Source: Streptococcus mitis subsp. hohhotensis (GTDB taxonomy: Bacteria; Bacillota; Bacilli; Lactobacillales; Streptococcaceae). Taken from it: DNA of 64,000 nucleotides. This document shows positions 50,001 through 58,235 of the stretch, piece after piece. The position numbers were made by a program, and so were the translations under genes. A model generated the notes under the pieces. It saw only the letters and a list, made by a program, of their open reading frames with translations. It had not been told where the DNA came from and did no database searches. The DNA lies in the NCBI RefSeq assembly GCF_000722775.1, contig NZ_JPFZ01000011.1, positions 1 through 64,000 of the forward strand. Direction: 5' to 3'. The first letter of the stretch is position 1; the number at the start of each line of letters is the position of its first letter.

Positions 50001-52368
50001 CAACAGTACCACTATACTTAGCATCACGTTGTCTAATCGTAGCTCCATTTGAAGATCCTAGGTACCCCCCTGATGGCACTACACCTTTAATAGCTGTCGG
50101 ATTTTTCTCAACCGAAAATTTCTCTAAAGCTGTAGCTTGAGCTACAACATCAATATCAATGTTATCGCCAGGATATACTGTAATCTCTGACTTACTTACC
50201 AATAGTCTAGTGTCATTGTTACCAGTCACACCACCATCCTTAACAGTTACTGGTGATGCTGTAACCGTAATCGGTGCACTCTTAGCTGACTCTTTACCAC
50301 CTGCTGGTGTTGAAGTAGCTGTAATCTCTCCTGCTGGAAGACTGTTTGTAGGGTGAACAGTTGCTACACCTTGGGCATTAGCTACAGCTTCACCGATTAC
50401 GACACCATCTGTGTTGTAAAGCTTAACAGTTGAACCTGCTGGTGCTTTAACTGTCACATCAGCTGGAGTACTTGCTTTGCCTGCCAAATCATTGACAATT
50501 TCTGGACCTCTAGTCTCTGCCTCTGCTGCTGGTTTGTTAGTCGCTGCACCTGCCGCTGGTTTGTTAGTCGCTGCACCTGCCGCTGGCGTGCTTGGTTTTG
50601 GTGCTTCTGGTTTTGGAGTAACTGGCTTAGCTGGTGCTACTGCTTCTTTTTCAACAATTACTTTTACAGGAACTTCTTTTGTAGATGTATCCGGGTAAGT
50701 TACAACTACTGTTGCTGGTTTTTCACCTGGAGTTTTTGTATCAACTGTATCCTTGTACTTAACTGTTGTTCCTTGTGGAAGAGTGTCAAAGTTTCCAATT
50801 GATTTTGTCGCATCTGGTTTTGCTCCAACTTTTACAGTTTGATCTTTCGCTGTAGGTGTGGAAATATCAGACTGCCACATTTTCACAGGGTTAGTTGCAA
50901 TGTTGGCGAAACCTGCATTAGCGCCTGCAGTAGCACTACGCATCATACCAAACACAACCTTCATATCTTTTAACTGTTCGTTAGTTGTTGTTTCAGGAAC
51001 TGCAGTTCTAAAACTCCATACATAGCCATCATACCCTGAACCACCCGTAGTCGAACGATCCACAATCAAACGTTTGTCATTCAAGGCAGCACCGTATACT
51101 AACTCTTTAGTTCTCGGAGAAGAATCAGACGACGCACTCTTGAAATATCTGTCCTCCTGACCGGCAAGTTTTTCGATGGAACGGCCATAGAGAGTACTTT
51201 CCCAACCAGATGCCAGAGCAAAGGTATCTTTTTTGTCTAATGGTAATCCAGCAGCTGTAGCTGGTGCTGGATTTTCAAACGTTACAGAATTACTCAACGC
51301 TGAACCATCAGGTTTTATACGTTGAACTTTTCCATTTATAAATTTAGGGTTGATTGGAGAGTTATATTTTGCACGTGTAATGCTAGTTGGCATATTAACT
51401 TCTGCAGGAATTTGGATGAAATTTCGATATACATCTCCTCCATCTGTATTATACACATTAGCTAGATTTTCTGCATGATCATTATAAAAGACAAGCCAAT
51501 CTAATGAAGTAATCTTCCCACTAGCGTCTTTATTATATTTAACTTTATAATTTGTAACTCTAGAAACTACATTAACAGCATCATCTGTAGACGTGTATCT
51601 ATTAACATCATTAAGGATATAGGCATCACTATGACCATTTGCGGCTGCATTTGTACCTTCTGAATAGGCAACTTCCGCTCTAAAAGCATTATTTTTATCT
51701 AATCCTTTACCGTTACGTGGGTCGTTAGAGCCTGTGTTTTCGATTGAGTTAGATTCTGATTTTTTCTCAGTATTTTCTGCTGTTTTACCTACAGTTTCTT
51801 TTCCGTTAGTAGTGTCTACTGCTGGAGTTTCTTTTTTCGCTACAGGTTTATTTTTTAATTTAGTGTTAGCTGTAGTTACAAGTTTATTGTAAGCTTTTGT
51901 GATTTCATCTTGAGTTGTTGCGTTTGCTAATGTAGCTTTTGCAGCTTCTAAGTCAGCTTTTAATACCGCAACACTCTCTTCTGTTTTGTTATCATACGTT
52001 CCGTTAGCTAATTTTGCTTCGATTTCTGCAATGTAGTTTTCAAGTTTAGTTTTATCTAAAGCTTTAACTTCTTTTGCAGTTTCTCCATCAAGTTTTGCTG
52101 CTACAGCTGGTGTTGTAGTAACTTCTGGCTTGATTTCTGCTACAGCAGCAGGTGCCTCATAAGTCTTGCCATCTCCGTTCGGTGTAGGGTTAACATCCCC
52201 AGTAGTCGAGTTGTTTGGTACAGTAGTTTCTGCTGTGTTTGCGTGAACCACTTGAGTAGCTAAGCTAGCTCCGACCGCAAAAACAAGAGAACAACCGAAT
52301 AGGAAGTGCTTTCCTTTTTTGATCATTCTCCAGTTCTTTTGCTCTGCATTTTTACGATTAAAATACAC
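44098..52368 (-). CDS. Giant LPXTG-anchored repeat surface protein (2756 aa)
   Basis: It starts at GTG 52368 with AAGGAG 8 bp upstream. The N-terminus has a YSIRK-like signal (NWRMIKKGKHFLFGCS) and hydrophobic core. A helical segment (~85-160) precedes a unique globular region (~215-500). A Rib-like domain (~505-580), an Ig-like domain (~620-700) and a YPDG-type unit come next. Then follow three large modules (~905-1620), five 90-residue Ig-like repeats, three 70-residue repeats, four 77-residue repeats and a helical segment. The anchor is LPNTG (2720-2724), with membrane helix and RRRKEDEEA tail. It is covalently wall-linked by sortase A; an adhesin role is inferred. It is inserted between the cbp gene and ritR, where I recall no counterpart in reference pneumococci. 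Confidence 0.93.
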   Translation of the reverse strand: MYFNRKNAEQKNWRMIKKGKHFLFGCSLVFAVGASLATQVVHANTAETTVPNNSTTGDVNPTPNGDGKTYEAPAAVAEIKPEVTTTPAVAAKLDGETAKEVKALDKTKLENYIAEIEAKLANGTYDNKTEESVAVLKADLEAAKATLANATTQDEITKAYNKLVTTANTKLKNKPVAKKETPAVDTTNGKETVGKTAENTEKKSESNSIENTGSNDPRNGKGLDKNNAFRAEVAYSEGTNAAANGHSDAYILNDVNRYTSTDDAVNVVSRVTNYKVKYNKDASGKITSLDWLVFYNDHAENLANVYNTDGGDVYRNFIQIPAEVNMPTSITRAKYNSPINPKFINGKVQRIKPDGSALSNSVTFENPAPATAAGLPLDKKDTFALASGWESTLYGRSIEKLAGQEDRYFKSASSDSSPRTKELVYGAALNDKRLIVDRSTTGGSGYDGYVWSFRTAVPETTTNEQLKDMKVVFGMMRSATAGANAGFANIATNPVKMWQSDISTPTAKDQTVKVGAKPDATKSIGNFDTLPQGTTVKYKDTVDTKTPGEKPATVVVTYPDTSTKEVPVKVIVEKEAVAPAKPVTPKPEAPKPSTPAAGAATNKPAAGAATNKPAAEAETRGPEIVNDLAGKASTPADVTVKAPAGSTVKLYNTDGVVIGEAVANAQGVATVHPTNSLPAGEITATSTPAGGKESAKSAPITVTASPVTVKDGGVTGNNDTRLLVSKSEITVYPGDNIDIDVVAQATALEKFSVEKNPTAIKGVVPSGGYLGSSNGATIRQRDAKYSGTVAMDQPAGTTEVVFHAKNRDKPTTIYRALIVNVLETAKKYEPVAGKKVDVADSNNLSGDDKSKVIAAVKAANPSLPADSQYSVDEKGNLTITYPDGSTDKIAAAYLVNKTAPAVSAVAPTVEIPYSNKATKEVYVYGGEENSFDIKFKDDSGKIASATVNGGGNQPFKPVAGEENKINAQYGYTANKITAETPATDTNPAVITYRGTPAATDGLKQETLDAATKGENPQGMALGWRYATATDADGASIENRAVGSSNATDPGSFRVMLKPQTQKYDITIPAETEKVVVANPSAVTDAEFAKVKEKLKIEFSKTNNDANLAKDQGKNVEDKDAKIKTIEKVGNDLVVTYKDGSQDKKPLSEFVTKETAVVAPTVEVPYSNAAKRQIYVYTGENTDLTFTGKDETTVKDLYLRGPGGVTGVNAADYGFTVGKIDNGAVTNGEGTVSKDKRTATIKMTGVTTLKAPNQWTSFIEAKDSDDAKSMTGADYNATTDDAVRQQKPGYVNFIVKSQTDKYDIKAPTEKVAVADPANVTDEEFDTIKAKLKLEYNKSNDDANISKDADVADQNSKIASIEKDAKGNLVVTYTDGSKDTRPLSEFVGVAPTVEVPYSNADKRQIYVYTGENTDLTFTGKDETTVKDLYLRGPGGVTNDNATQYGFTVGKIDNGAVTNGEGTVSKDKRTATIKMTGVTNLKAPNQWTSFIEAKDNENIKSMTGADYNASTDDAVRQQKPGYVQFVVKSQTDKYDIKAPTEKVAVADPANVTEAELAKIKEKLQLEHKKDNDDANISKDAPVTDKDAKIKSVTKDNKGNLVVTYTDGSTDKKPLSEFVTKDTEAPAKPVVETDLTDKAGTKTPVEVTAEPGSKVELFDKDGNKIGEGTADENGKATITPTKDIPAGNVTAKATDPAGNVSEPSTPEKATADTTAPAKPEIKTDLTDKAGTKTPVEVTAEPGSKVELFDKDGNKLGEGVADENGKATITPTRELPAGDVTAKATDPAGNVSEPSVPATATKDTTAPAKPEVKTDLTDKAGTKTPVEVSAEPGSKVELFDKDGNKLGEGVADENGKATITPTKELPAGDVTAKATDPAGNVSEPSTPEKATADTTAPAKPEINTDLTDKAGTKTPVEVSAEPGSKVELFDKDGHKLGEGVADENGKATITPTRELPAGDVTAKATDPAGNVSEPSVPATATKDTTAPAKPEVKTDLTDKAGTKTPVEVSAEPGSKVELFDKDGHKLGEGVADENGKATITPTRELPAGDVTAKATDPAGNVSEPSVPATATKDTTAPAKPAVTPVVDPSNLTEAEKAKVADEVKKSNPTVTDVKVGQDGTTTVTFPDGSTAVIPSGDTVKKSSDNAVKDPAVTPVVDPSNLTEAEKAKVADEVKKSNPTVTDVKVGQDGTTTVTYPDGTTAVIPADKAVKKSSDNAVKDPAVTPVVDPSNLTEADKAKVADEVKKSNPTVTDVKVGQDGTTTVTYPDGTTAVIPSADTVKKSSDNAGNDVVKPADKTVVANPDKLTDAEKKAIEDKVKAVNPGATVVVDDKGNVTVTTPAGNTAVIPAADLTKSAEDAAKPNAGNDVVKPADKTVVANPDKLTDAEKKAIEDKVKAVNPGATVVVDDKGNVTVTTPAGNTAVIPAADLTKSSEDAAKPNAGNDVVKPADKTVVVNPDKLTGAEKKAIEDKVKAVNPGATVVVDDKGNTTVTTPAGNTAVIPAADLTKSSEDAAKPNAGNDVVKPADKTVVANPDKLTDAEKKAIKDKVKAVNPGATVVVDDKGNATVTTPAGNTAVIPAADLTKSAEDIFKQRPYVPSNGGGNNSGNGKGTSDNNAANNTDEKVNKAKLEGAIHQLDELIIKESAKLDAETAKEANDLLADAKKVFANADASQAEVDAMVKRIEDFMAKVSPSTDHVTPATAQAAANAGQTASAQVNARKAAKELPNTGTADSTVAMVAAAASALLGLGLAGRRRKEDEEA
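44622..45545 (-). repeat. Four tandem 231-bp repeats (77 aa)
   Basis: Equivalent positions 44651, 44882, 45113 and 45344 are spaced by exactly 231 bp. The unit contains ADKTVVANPDKLTDAEKKAI and VTVTTPAGNTAVIPAADLTK. Copies differ by only a few bases, a sign of recent duplication or homogenisation. Confidence 0.93.
45535..46150 (-). repeat. Three tandem 210-bp repeats (70 aa)
   Basis: Equivalent positions 45601, 45811 and 46021 are spaced by 210 bp. The unit is PAVTPVVDPSNLTEAEKAKV ... GTTTVTYPDGTTAVIP ... VKKSSDNAV. It is related in design to the 77-residue repeat next to it (NP.NLT.AEK ... VTV..P.G.TAVIP). Confidence 0.92.
46145..47515 (-). repeat. Five tandem 270-bp Ig-like repeats (90 aa)
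   Basis: The same codons recur at 46381, 46651, 46921, 47191 and 47461, exactly 270 bp apart. Each unit has TDLTDKAGTKTPVEV, GSKVELFDKDGNK, GKATITPT and AKATDPAGNVSEPS, the look of bacterial Ig-like stalk domains. Confidence 0.93.
47510..49660 (-). repeat. Three large related modules (about 230-250 aa)
   Basis: Each begins APTVE(V/I)PYSN ... (I/V)YVY.GE and ends DKYDIKAPTEKVAVADPANVT ... GNLVVTYTDGS.D..PLSEFV. The starts are about 690 and 757 bp apart. The first (N-terminal) copy is the most diverged; the other two are nearly identical over long stretches. Confidence 0.85.
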
Positions 52369-52422
52369 TACATTTTCTCCTTTTGATTCCTAAAAATAGC
52401 ATGTAATACACATACACTCAAC

Positions 52423-52451
52423 ATTATAATTTATATAAGCAGATTTGTCAA
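52423..52451 (-). promoter_or_regulatory. Consensus promoter of the giant LPXTG gene
   Basis: TTGACA, 17-bp spacer, TATAAT on the minus strand, a perfect sigma-70-type match about 60 bp upstream of the GTG start. The 607-bp gap 52369-52975 otherwise holds A/T-rich sequence, a BOX element and the ritR terminator. Confidence 0.85.
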
Positions 52452-52682
52452 TTATATTAATTATTTTTTATTTTTTCCAGTATTTTCAGAATATTTCAGG
52501 ATTTCAATCATTCATCATATTATAATGTTGCACTAAAAATAAAATCCCCATTTTCTTCAAAACTATGATAAATGCCATTTTTTGAATACTTATGAAGAAT
52601 ATATTAATTTTACCTACAGCTAACTCATCCCTTTTGAGTGTCAAAAAGTAGAAAACTATGAAAGTAAAGCTTATCAGATACC

Positions 52683-52798
52683 AATACTCTTCGAAAATCT
52701 CTTCAAACCACGTCAGCTTTCATCTGCATCTTCAAAACTAGTGTTTTGAGCAACCTGCAGCTAGCTTCCTAGTTTGCTCTTTCATTTTCATTGAGTAT
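52683..52798 (+). repeat. BOX element
   Basis: AATACTCTTCGAAAATCTC, a shortened boxA (CACGTCAGCTTTCATCTGC), a boxB-like CAAAACTAGTGTTTTGAGC and boxC GCTAGCTTCCTAGTTTG ... TTTTCATTGAGTAT. It lies between the giant gene's promoter and ritR. Confidence 0.88.
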
Positions 52799-52886
52799 AA
52801 ACTATGGTCAATAAGAAATCATTCTCTCTGACCATCTCTTTGAAGCATTACAAGCCGTCTAGGGACCTGCATTTTTGCCTCTTCAA

Positions 52887-52936
52887 AAAAAGCCCCATAC
52901 TATCTGGAGTTCAGGAATTCCCACTACAGATAGTAT
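52887..52936 (-). terminator. Terminator downstream of gnd-ritR
   Basis: Minus strand ATACTATCTG and CAGATAGTAT pair around a 20-nt loop, followed by GGGGCTTTTTTT. A second small hairpin (GCAGTT/AACTGC) lies between it and the ritR stop. Confidence 0.65.
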
Positions 52937-52975
52937 AGAGCTCAAGCAGCAGTTACAAAAACTGCAACTGCTTTT

Positions 52976-53665
52976 CTATTCTTGCATGGTGTAACCAACA
53001 CCACGCACGGTTTTAATGTAGCTTTTTTGACCTTTTACATCAAGCTTGCTACGTAGATAACGGATATAGACATCCACGATATTGGTTTCGGTCGCACTTT
53101 CATACTTCCAGACACTTTCCAACAACTGCTCACGAGTCAGAACTTTCTTGCTTCCCATCAGAGTAGCCAAAAGGTCATACTCACGACGAGTCAGAGCAAT
53201 CATCTCCTCGCCACGATAAACGGTATGATGTTCTACATCCATACGCAGATTGCGGTAAGACGTTGGAACCTTCATCTGACTACAGTGTTGGTCTATAAAG
53301 TCCCGACCTCGGAAAATCGCTGAAATACGAGCTACCAGATTCTCAATAATAACTGGCTTATAGATGTAAGAAACGGCAAAGCGTTGGATTGTCTCAATCT
53401 GATCTTGCAATTCTTCGCGATGGTCCAAGACCATTATCACTGAAGCTGGCTTAGTCCGACTCAGCTTCTCTGCAAAATCCTGTGCTGTCATATCCCCCAG
53501 ACGAGCATTCAATAAAATCAAGTCATAGTCTGTCTGAAGAGCCGTGGAGAGGGCTTTTTGCCCCTCCTCAACCTGATCAACTCGGTATTGCTCTTTTTGG
53601 AGTTCCAAACTTAAAAAATGAGCTAGATTTCGTTCTTTCTCAAGTAATAAAATCCGTTTCCCCAT
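52976..53665 (-). CDS. ritR: Orphan response regulator RitR
   Basis: 229 residues, OmpR/PhoB type. Residue 53, the usual phosphoacceptor Asp, is Asn (LILLNARLGD). Cys128 is present in FIDQHCSQM at the linker. Both are features of pneumococcal RitR, which senses oxidation through Cys128 and represses iron uptake. The C-terminal winged helix has LTRREYDLLATLMGSKKVLTREQLLESVW. No kinase is adjacent. It follows gnd by 11 bp and shares its transcript. Confidence 0.95.
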   Translation of the reverse strand: MGKRILLLEKERNLAHFLSLELQKEQYRVDQVEEGQKALSTALQTDYDLILLNARLGDMTAQDFAEKLSRTKPASVIMVLDHREELQDQIETIQRFAVSYIYKPVIIENLVARISAIFRGRDFIDQHCSQMKVPTSYRNLRMDVEHHTVYRGEEMIALTRREYDLLATLMGSKKVLTREQLLESVWKYESATETNIVDVYIRYLRSKLDVKGQKSYIKTVRGVGYTMQE

Positions 53666-53676
53666 GGCAGACCTAC

Positions 53677-55101
53677 TTATTTTTCGTCATACCAAGAGTA
53701 GTGGAATGTTCCTTCTTTGTCTTTACGTTGGTAAGTGTGGGCACCAAAGTAGTCACGTTGCGCTTGGATCAAGTTAGCTGGAAGGTCAGCTGAACGGTAG
53801 CTATCAAAATAAGTAATAGCTGCTGAGAATGTTGGTACTGGTACACCAGCTTGAACAGCAAGAGCTACGATATCACGCACTGCTTGTTGGTACTTAGCAG
53901 TAACATCCAAGAAGTACTCATCCAAAAGAAGGTTCGCAAGGTCTGCATCACGATTGTAAGCATCTGTAATCTTTTGCAAGAAACGAGAACGGATGATACA
54001 GCCATCACGCCAGATAGATGCGATGTCTGCAAATGGCAAGTTCCAGTTGTTTTCTTTAGAAGCTACACGCAATTGAGCAAAACCTTGTGCGTATGAAATG
54101 ATTTTTGAGAAGTAAAGGGCTTGACGGATCTTTTCAATCAACTCAGCCTTGTCTCCTTCAAATTTGAAGGCAGCTGGTTTTGGAAGAACCTTGCTAGCAT
54201 GCACACGTTCTTCTTTGTAAGTTGAAATGTAACGAGCAAATACTGACTCAGTGATGAGTGACAATGGCACACCAAGGTCAAGTGATGATTGACTAGTCCA
54301 TTTACCAGTTCCCTTGTTACCTGCAGCATCAAGGATGTAGTCTACGATTGGTCCATCTTGACCTTCGTCGTCTTTACGGCTCAAGATATCAGCTGTGATT
54401 TCGATCAAGTAGCTGTCTAATTCGCCCTTGTTCCACTCAGTAAAGATTTCAGCCATGTCTTCTGCAGAAAGGCCAAGCAAGTGTTGCATCAAGTCATAGC
54501 TCTCTGCGATTAATTGCATATCCCCATACTCGATACCGTTGTGAACCATTTTTACATAGTGACCAGCTCCATCAGGACCGATGTAAGTCACACATGGTTT
54601 ACCATCTTCTGGTGCTTTAGCTGAGATTTCTTCGAGAACATCCGCAACCAATTCATAGGCTTCTTTTTGTCCACCAGGCATGATAGAAGGACCTTCAAGA
54701 GCTCCTTTTTCACCACCAGAAACCCCAGTACCGATAAAGTTGATACCTGAGTTTGCCAATTCTTCATTACGACGGATTGTATCTTTGTAGAAAGTGTTTC
54801 CTCCGTCGATCAAGATATCACCCTTGTCAAGGTGTGGAAGAAGGGCTTGGATAGTAGCATCTGTACCAGGTCCAGCTTGAACCATGAGCATGATACGACG
54901 AGGTTTTTCGATTGAGTTTACAAAACTTTCAACGTCATAGCTTGGTACAAAGTTCTTTTCAGGATGGCAAGCAATTACATCTTCAGTTTTTTCTTTACTA
55001 CGGTTGTAGATAGCAACTGTGTAACCACGAGATTCAATATTAAGGGCAAGGTTACGACCCATTACAGCCATACCTACGACACCAAAGTTAGCTTTTGTCA
55101 T
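53677..55101 (-). CDS. gnd: 6-phosphogluconate dehydrogenase (decarboxylating)
   Basis: 474 residues, full length. It makes ribulose 5-phosphate and NADPH in the oxidative pentose phosphate pathway. The Rossmann motif [20 protein letters not shown] suits [25 protein letters not shown] and [18 protein letters not shown] form the active site. Promoter candidate TGATAAAAT lies upstream, with GAGGAG before the ATG. ritR follows. Confidence 0.97.
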   Translation of the reverse strand: MTKANFGVVGMAVMGRNLALNIESRGYTVAIYNRSKEKTEDVIACHPEKNFVPSYDVESFVNSIEKPRRIMLMVQAGPGTDATIQALLPHLDKGDILIDGGNTFYKDTIRRNEELANSGINFIGTGVSGGEKGALEGPSIMPGGQKEAYELVADVLEEISAKAPEDGKPCVTYIGPDGAGHYVKMVHNGIEYGDMQLIAESYDLMQHLLGLSAEDMAEIFTEWNKGELDSYLIEITADILSRKDDEGQDGPIVDYILDAAGNKGTGKWTSQSSLDLGVPLSLITESVFARYISTYKEERVHASKVLPKPAAFKFEGDKAELIEKIRQALYFSKIISYAQGFAQLRVASKENNWNLPFADIASIWRDGCIIRSRFLQKITDAYNRDADLANLLLDEYFLDVTAKYQQAVRDIVALAVQAGVPVPTFSAAITYFDSYRSADLPANLIQAQRDYFGAHTYQRKDKEGTFHYSWYDEK

Positions 55102-55176
55102 TTGACACTCCTCTTGTTTAATTTGTTTTATTTTATCATTTTTACTTTTGAAAAGAAAGAATTTTGTAACGGCTAC

Positions 55177-56580
55177 TTAGAAGTCCAAGTCATCCGCATG
55201 TCCAGAACCATTTCCAACAAAGTATCCTGTCTTACAGTTAAGGGTAAAGAGATAGGTTCCATCTGGCTTATAGAGGTTGTAATAACCATTGCCATTAACG
55301 ATATTGACACGTTCAAGGATGTATTGGTTACCAGTGATATAACCACGTGAACGTGAAGTCGCTAAAATTTGTTCCAAGACACCATCTGCGAAATCCCAGG
55401 CAGAGTTGTTACTATCATCAATAGCAGATTGATTGTAGGCAACACGACTAGCACTTCTTTGAACAGCAACCCCTGCACTCGAGAGACCCATATTGACTTC
55501 ACTTCGACTACTTCTAGTCTCATTTGAACTACTTGGTTTTGTCTCACTAGTCGTATTTGAACTTGCTTGACTAGAGTTTGAACTGCTAGTTTGACTTGAA
55601 CTTGAGCTAGAAGCGCTTGTTTGCTGACTCTTACCAAGGCTGATAGCCTTATCTAGCACTTTATCAATCTCAGTATTTCCAGTTTTAATATCCGTAAATT
55701 TAGCATCCGATTTAGCTTTAGCGTTAGTGTCCAAAACACCATCAACAATAGCTGGTTTTTCAAATTGTGCATTGACATCTTGAATGGCCTTGATTTGCGT
55801 TGCTAGACTATCATATTTAGATTTAGCAAGTGCATGTTCGCGACTACCTTCCAGCTTATCAAGCAAAGTCTTCAGTTGACTCAGTTTATCAAACTGGCTA
55901 TTTTTCAAAGCCGTTTTATTACTATCTGTATAAAAGGCATCGTATTGGCTATTGAAATCTTCTAAAATCGGCTGAATATTCTGCTCACTGGACGCTGATT
56001 GAGAAGTTTGGATTTCCTGTGTTGAGCGATTCACTTGACGGTAAACATAATAAGCAGTTCCAAGGATAAGAACCGCTAGCGCTGCTAGGATCCCGTAAAT
56101 CAACCATTTCTTCTTACTTTCTCCATCTTCACTATCCGTAACTCGAGAAAGTATTGGAACCTCTTCTCCTTCAAACAATTGTACTTCTTCAGTCTCAAAC
56201 TCTTCGACAGGGGGAACTTCTGAATCGCGTATGAATTCTAAATCATCGAACTGATTCAAGTCATCTTCTGCTACTGAGGACTCAACTTCTGTCTCCTCAC
56301 GAATCTCTTGAAGTAAGTCATCAAGAGTAGAGGTAACAGCTTCTTCTTTTTCGACTAACTCCTCTTTTTTGTATTGACGAGTCGCAAACTTATCTGCTTC
56401 GATTTCATCTTTGTGTTGCTTAACATACTTGTCCAAAATGGAATCTTCAGGCAAGACCCCTGCTTCCACTTCTTCATTTTTACGAATAGCTTGACCAACT
56501 GTTAGCTCTTTTGCTTCATCAAAATCAAATCGCGGTTCTTGGCCTTCTTTTTTATGACGATTCCGTCTTTTCTTACTCAT
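55177..56580 (-). CDS. mapZ: Cell division site-positioning protein MapZ
   Basis: 467 residues. A charged cytoplasmic N-terminal half (~1-160) holds the StkP-type site Thr67 (KFATRQY). One membrane helix ([22 protein letters not shown]) follows. The extracellular helical domain (~195-310), a Ser-rich linker (~315-360) and a conserved C-terminal peptidoglycan-binding domain ([20 protein letters not shown] ... [21 protein letters not shown]) complete it. MapZ forms rings that mark division sites and guide FtsZ in streptococci. The second known pneumococcal phosphosite, Thr78, is Lys here. The cytoplasmic middle is diverged from what I recall of pneumococcal MapZ, the outer domain is not. Confidence 0.93.
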   Translation of the reverse strand: MSKKRRNRHKKEGQEPRFDFDEAKELTVGQAIRKNEEVEAGVLPEDSILDKYVKQHKDEIEADKFATRQYKKEELVEKEEAVTSTLDDLLQEIREETEVESSVAEDDLNQFDDLEFIRDSEVPPVEEFETEEVQLFEGEEVPILSRVTDSEDGESKKKWLIYGILAALAVLILGTAYYVYRQVNRSTQEIQTSQSASSEQNIQPILEDFNSQYDAFYTDSNKTALKNSQFDKLSQLKTLLDKLEGSREHALAKSKYDSLATQIKAIQDVNAQFEKPAIVDGVLDTNAKAKSDAKFTDIKTGNTEIDKVLDKAISLGKSQQTSASSSSSSQTSSSNSSQASSNTTSETKPSSSNETRSSRSEVNMGLSSAGVAVQRSASRVAYNQSAIDDSNNSAWDFADGVLEQILATSRSRGYITGNQYILERVNIVNGNGYYNLYKPDGTYLFTLNCKTGYFVGNGSGHADDLDF

Positions 56581-56592
56581 GAGTATCCCTTT

Positions 56593-57750
56593 CTATTTTA
56601 CCTCTTGGCGTTTAACACGCTGACCAAAATATTGATACAGATCCACTTTCAAGGTTCCGTTGTATAACTTACGTTTCTTATCCGCCTGACTACCGTACTT
56701 GGTCTCAAAGGCTTCATCACTAGTTAGGATAAACTTACTCCACGTTTTCAGCGGTGCAAATACTTGCCCCATCTCAGCATAGAGCTTGGTAACTCCTGCA
56801 TCATCTGATAAACGTTCTCCATAAGGCGGATTGGAGATAATCACGCCATTGATTTTATCAGAACGTAAATCCTGCACGCGCATCTGCTTAAAAGTAATGT
56901 CTCCTGCAACACCAGCTGCCTGGGCATTGGCCTTAGCAATTTCCACCATACGTGCATCAATATCACAGCCCATGATATCCAGTTCCAGCTCACGGTCTAC
57001 TTTTTTAGCCGCTTCTGTACGCACTTCCTGAATCAAGCGATCGCTAATCCAGTTCCATTCTTCAAAAGCAAAAGAGCGACGAAGTCCTGGAGCCATCTTT
57101 CTAGCAATCATAACTGCCTCGATACAGAAAGTCCCCGAACCACAGGTCGGATCAATCAAAGGCTTATCTGGATACCAGTTAGAAAGTTGTAAAATAGCTG
57201 CCGCCATGTTTTCCTTGATAGGGGCTCCCCCTTTTTCGGTACGATAACCACGTTTAAAGAGGCTAGACCCGGTCGTATCAATCATGACAGTTGCCACATC
57301 TTTGAGAATAGAGACCTCAATCTTAAACTCTGGGCCATTCTCCATCAGAGGAACACCTTCTGGTCGAGCATAGTGTTTCTGCAATTTCTTGACAACAGCT
57401 TTCTTAGAAATAGCCTGTACACTTGGCTCGTTGTGAAGTTTAGATTTAACACATTTGGCCTTGGAAATCGGGAACCGAGCTCCGAGTGGTAAATAATTTT
57501 CCCAATCTAAAGCAAAAACTCCCTGAAACAGCTCTTCAAAAGTCTTAGCTGGGAAAGTTCCTACGATGATCTTGATACGATCTGCTGCCCGAAGCCAGAG
57601 GTTGGTTTCAATAATAGCTCTCACGTCTCCTTGAAAACGAACACGTCCATTTTCAACCTGACAATCGTAGCCCAGCTCTCGCACTTCTCGTCCCACAACA
57701 GCTTCAAGACCTGCTGCCACAGTTGCAATTAAATTAAATTCTTTTTTCAT
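56593..57750 (-). CDS. THUMP-domain class I SAM-dependent RNA methyltransferase (RlmL/YpsC-like)
   Basis: 385 residues from ATG 57750; a TTG at 57765 would add five residues and cannot be excluded. The N-terminal ferredoxin-like and THUMP region (~1-160) precedes a Rossmann methyltransferase with LIDPTCGSGTFCIEAVMIARK and the catalytic NPPYGERL. It resembles the N-terminal half of RlmL, which makes m2G in 23S rRNA; the B. subtilis relative is YpsC. It lies between rnpB and mapZ. Confidence 0.9.
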   Translation of the reverse strand: MKKEFNLIATVAAGLEAVVGREVRELGYDCQVENGRVRFQGDVRAIIETNLWLRAADRIKIIVGTFPAKTFEELFQGVFALDWENYLPLGARFPISKAKCVKSKLHNEPSVQAISKKAVVKKLQKHYARPEGVPLMENGPEFKIEVSILKDVATVMIDTTGSSLFKRGYRTEKGGAPIKENMAAAILQLSNWYPDKPLIDPTCGSGTFCIEAVMIARKMAPGLRRSFAFEEWNWISDRLIQEVRTEAAKKVDRELELDIMGCDIDARMVEIAKANAQAAGVAGDITFKQMRVQDLRSDKINGVIISNPPYGERLSDDAGVTKLYAEMGQVFAPLKTWSKFILTSDEAFETKYGSQADKKRKLYNGTLKVDLYQYFGQRVKRQEVK

Positions 57751-57787
57751 GTTACAGTCTTGCAAGACCTTTCTATATGTCCACTTT

Positions 57788-57820
57788 AAAAAATGAGGTT
57801 GAGAAAATTTCTCAGCCCCA
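57788..57820 (-). terminator. Terminator of rnpB
   Basis: Minus strand GGGGCTGAGAAA and TTTCTCAACCTC pair with one mismatch, followed by ATTTTTT. Confidence 0.75.
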
Positions 57821-57825
57821 ACCTA

Positions 57826-58220
57826 TATGCAATTTTCTATAAGCCATGTTTTGTTCCAGAAGTGACTAGGACCACTTCCTTCGATAATCATCTGTCTACC
57901 ACTAACAGCTCTAGCTGATAGCAGTCAGAATACTACGTTCGTTTCCGCGTACTCCATGCCCCGACCAAAATTTGGGTTGCTAGCTTGAGGGGTTTACCGC
58001 GTTCCACTCTCTCCGTTTCCAGAAAGACTCCGTCACTGTGGCACTTTCAAGCCTACTCTGGCCTATCCAAGGACTTAGCCATTTCAACTGCCGTAACGAT
58101 TTCTCGTCCCTAGGCTTATGGTTTCGCCTAGCACAAACACTACAGGCATCACAGCCTGTGCTAGCATGGACTTTCCTCATGAGAAGCAACTCTCCTCACG
58201 CGATTATCCAAAAATTGCAC
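57826..58220 (-). ncRNA. rnpB: RNase P RNA, B type
   Basis: The minus strand carries the universal RNase P cores: GAGGAAAGTCCATGC near the 5' side, and AGTAGGCTTGAAAGTGCCACAGTG. GGTAAACCCCTC, and near the 3' end TAGACAGATGATTATCG, are also present. The ends pair as P1 (GTGCAATTTT with AAAATTGCAT). It processes tRNA 5' ends with RnpA. The gene starts only about 15 bp after the gpsB stop and ends in a terminator. Confidence 0.96.
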
Positions 58221-58235
58221 ATCTCAAATAACTAC

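Noticed and set aside
52452-52682. A/T-rich stretch upstream of the giant gene as a possible small RNA
   Set aside because: Some TATAAT-like words occur, but no convincing promoter-terminator pair or conserved structure was found.
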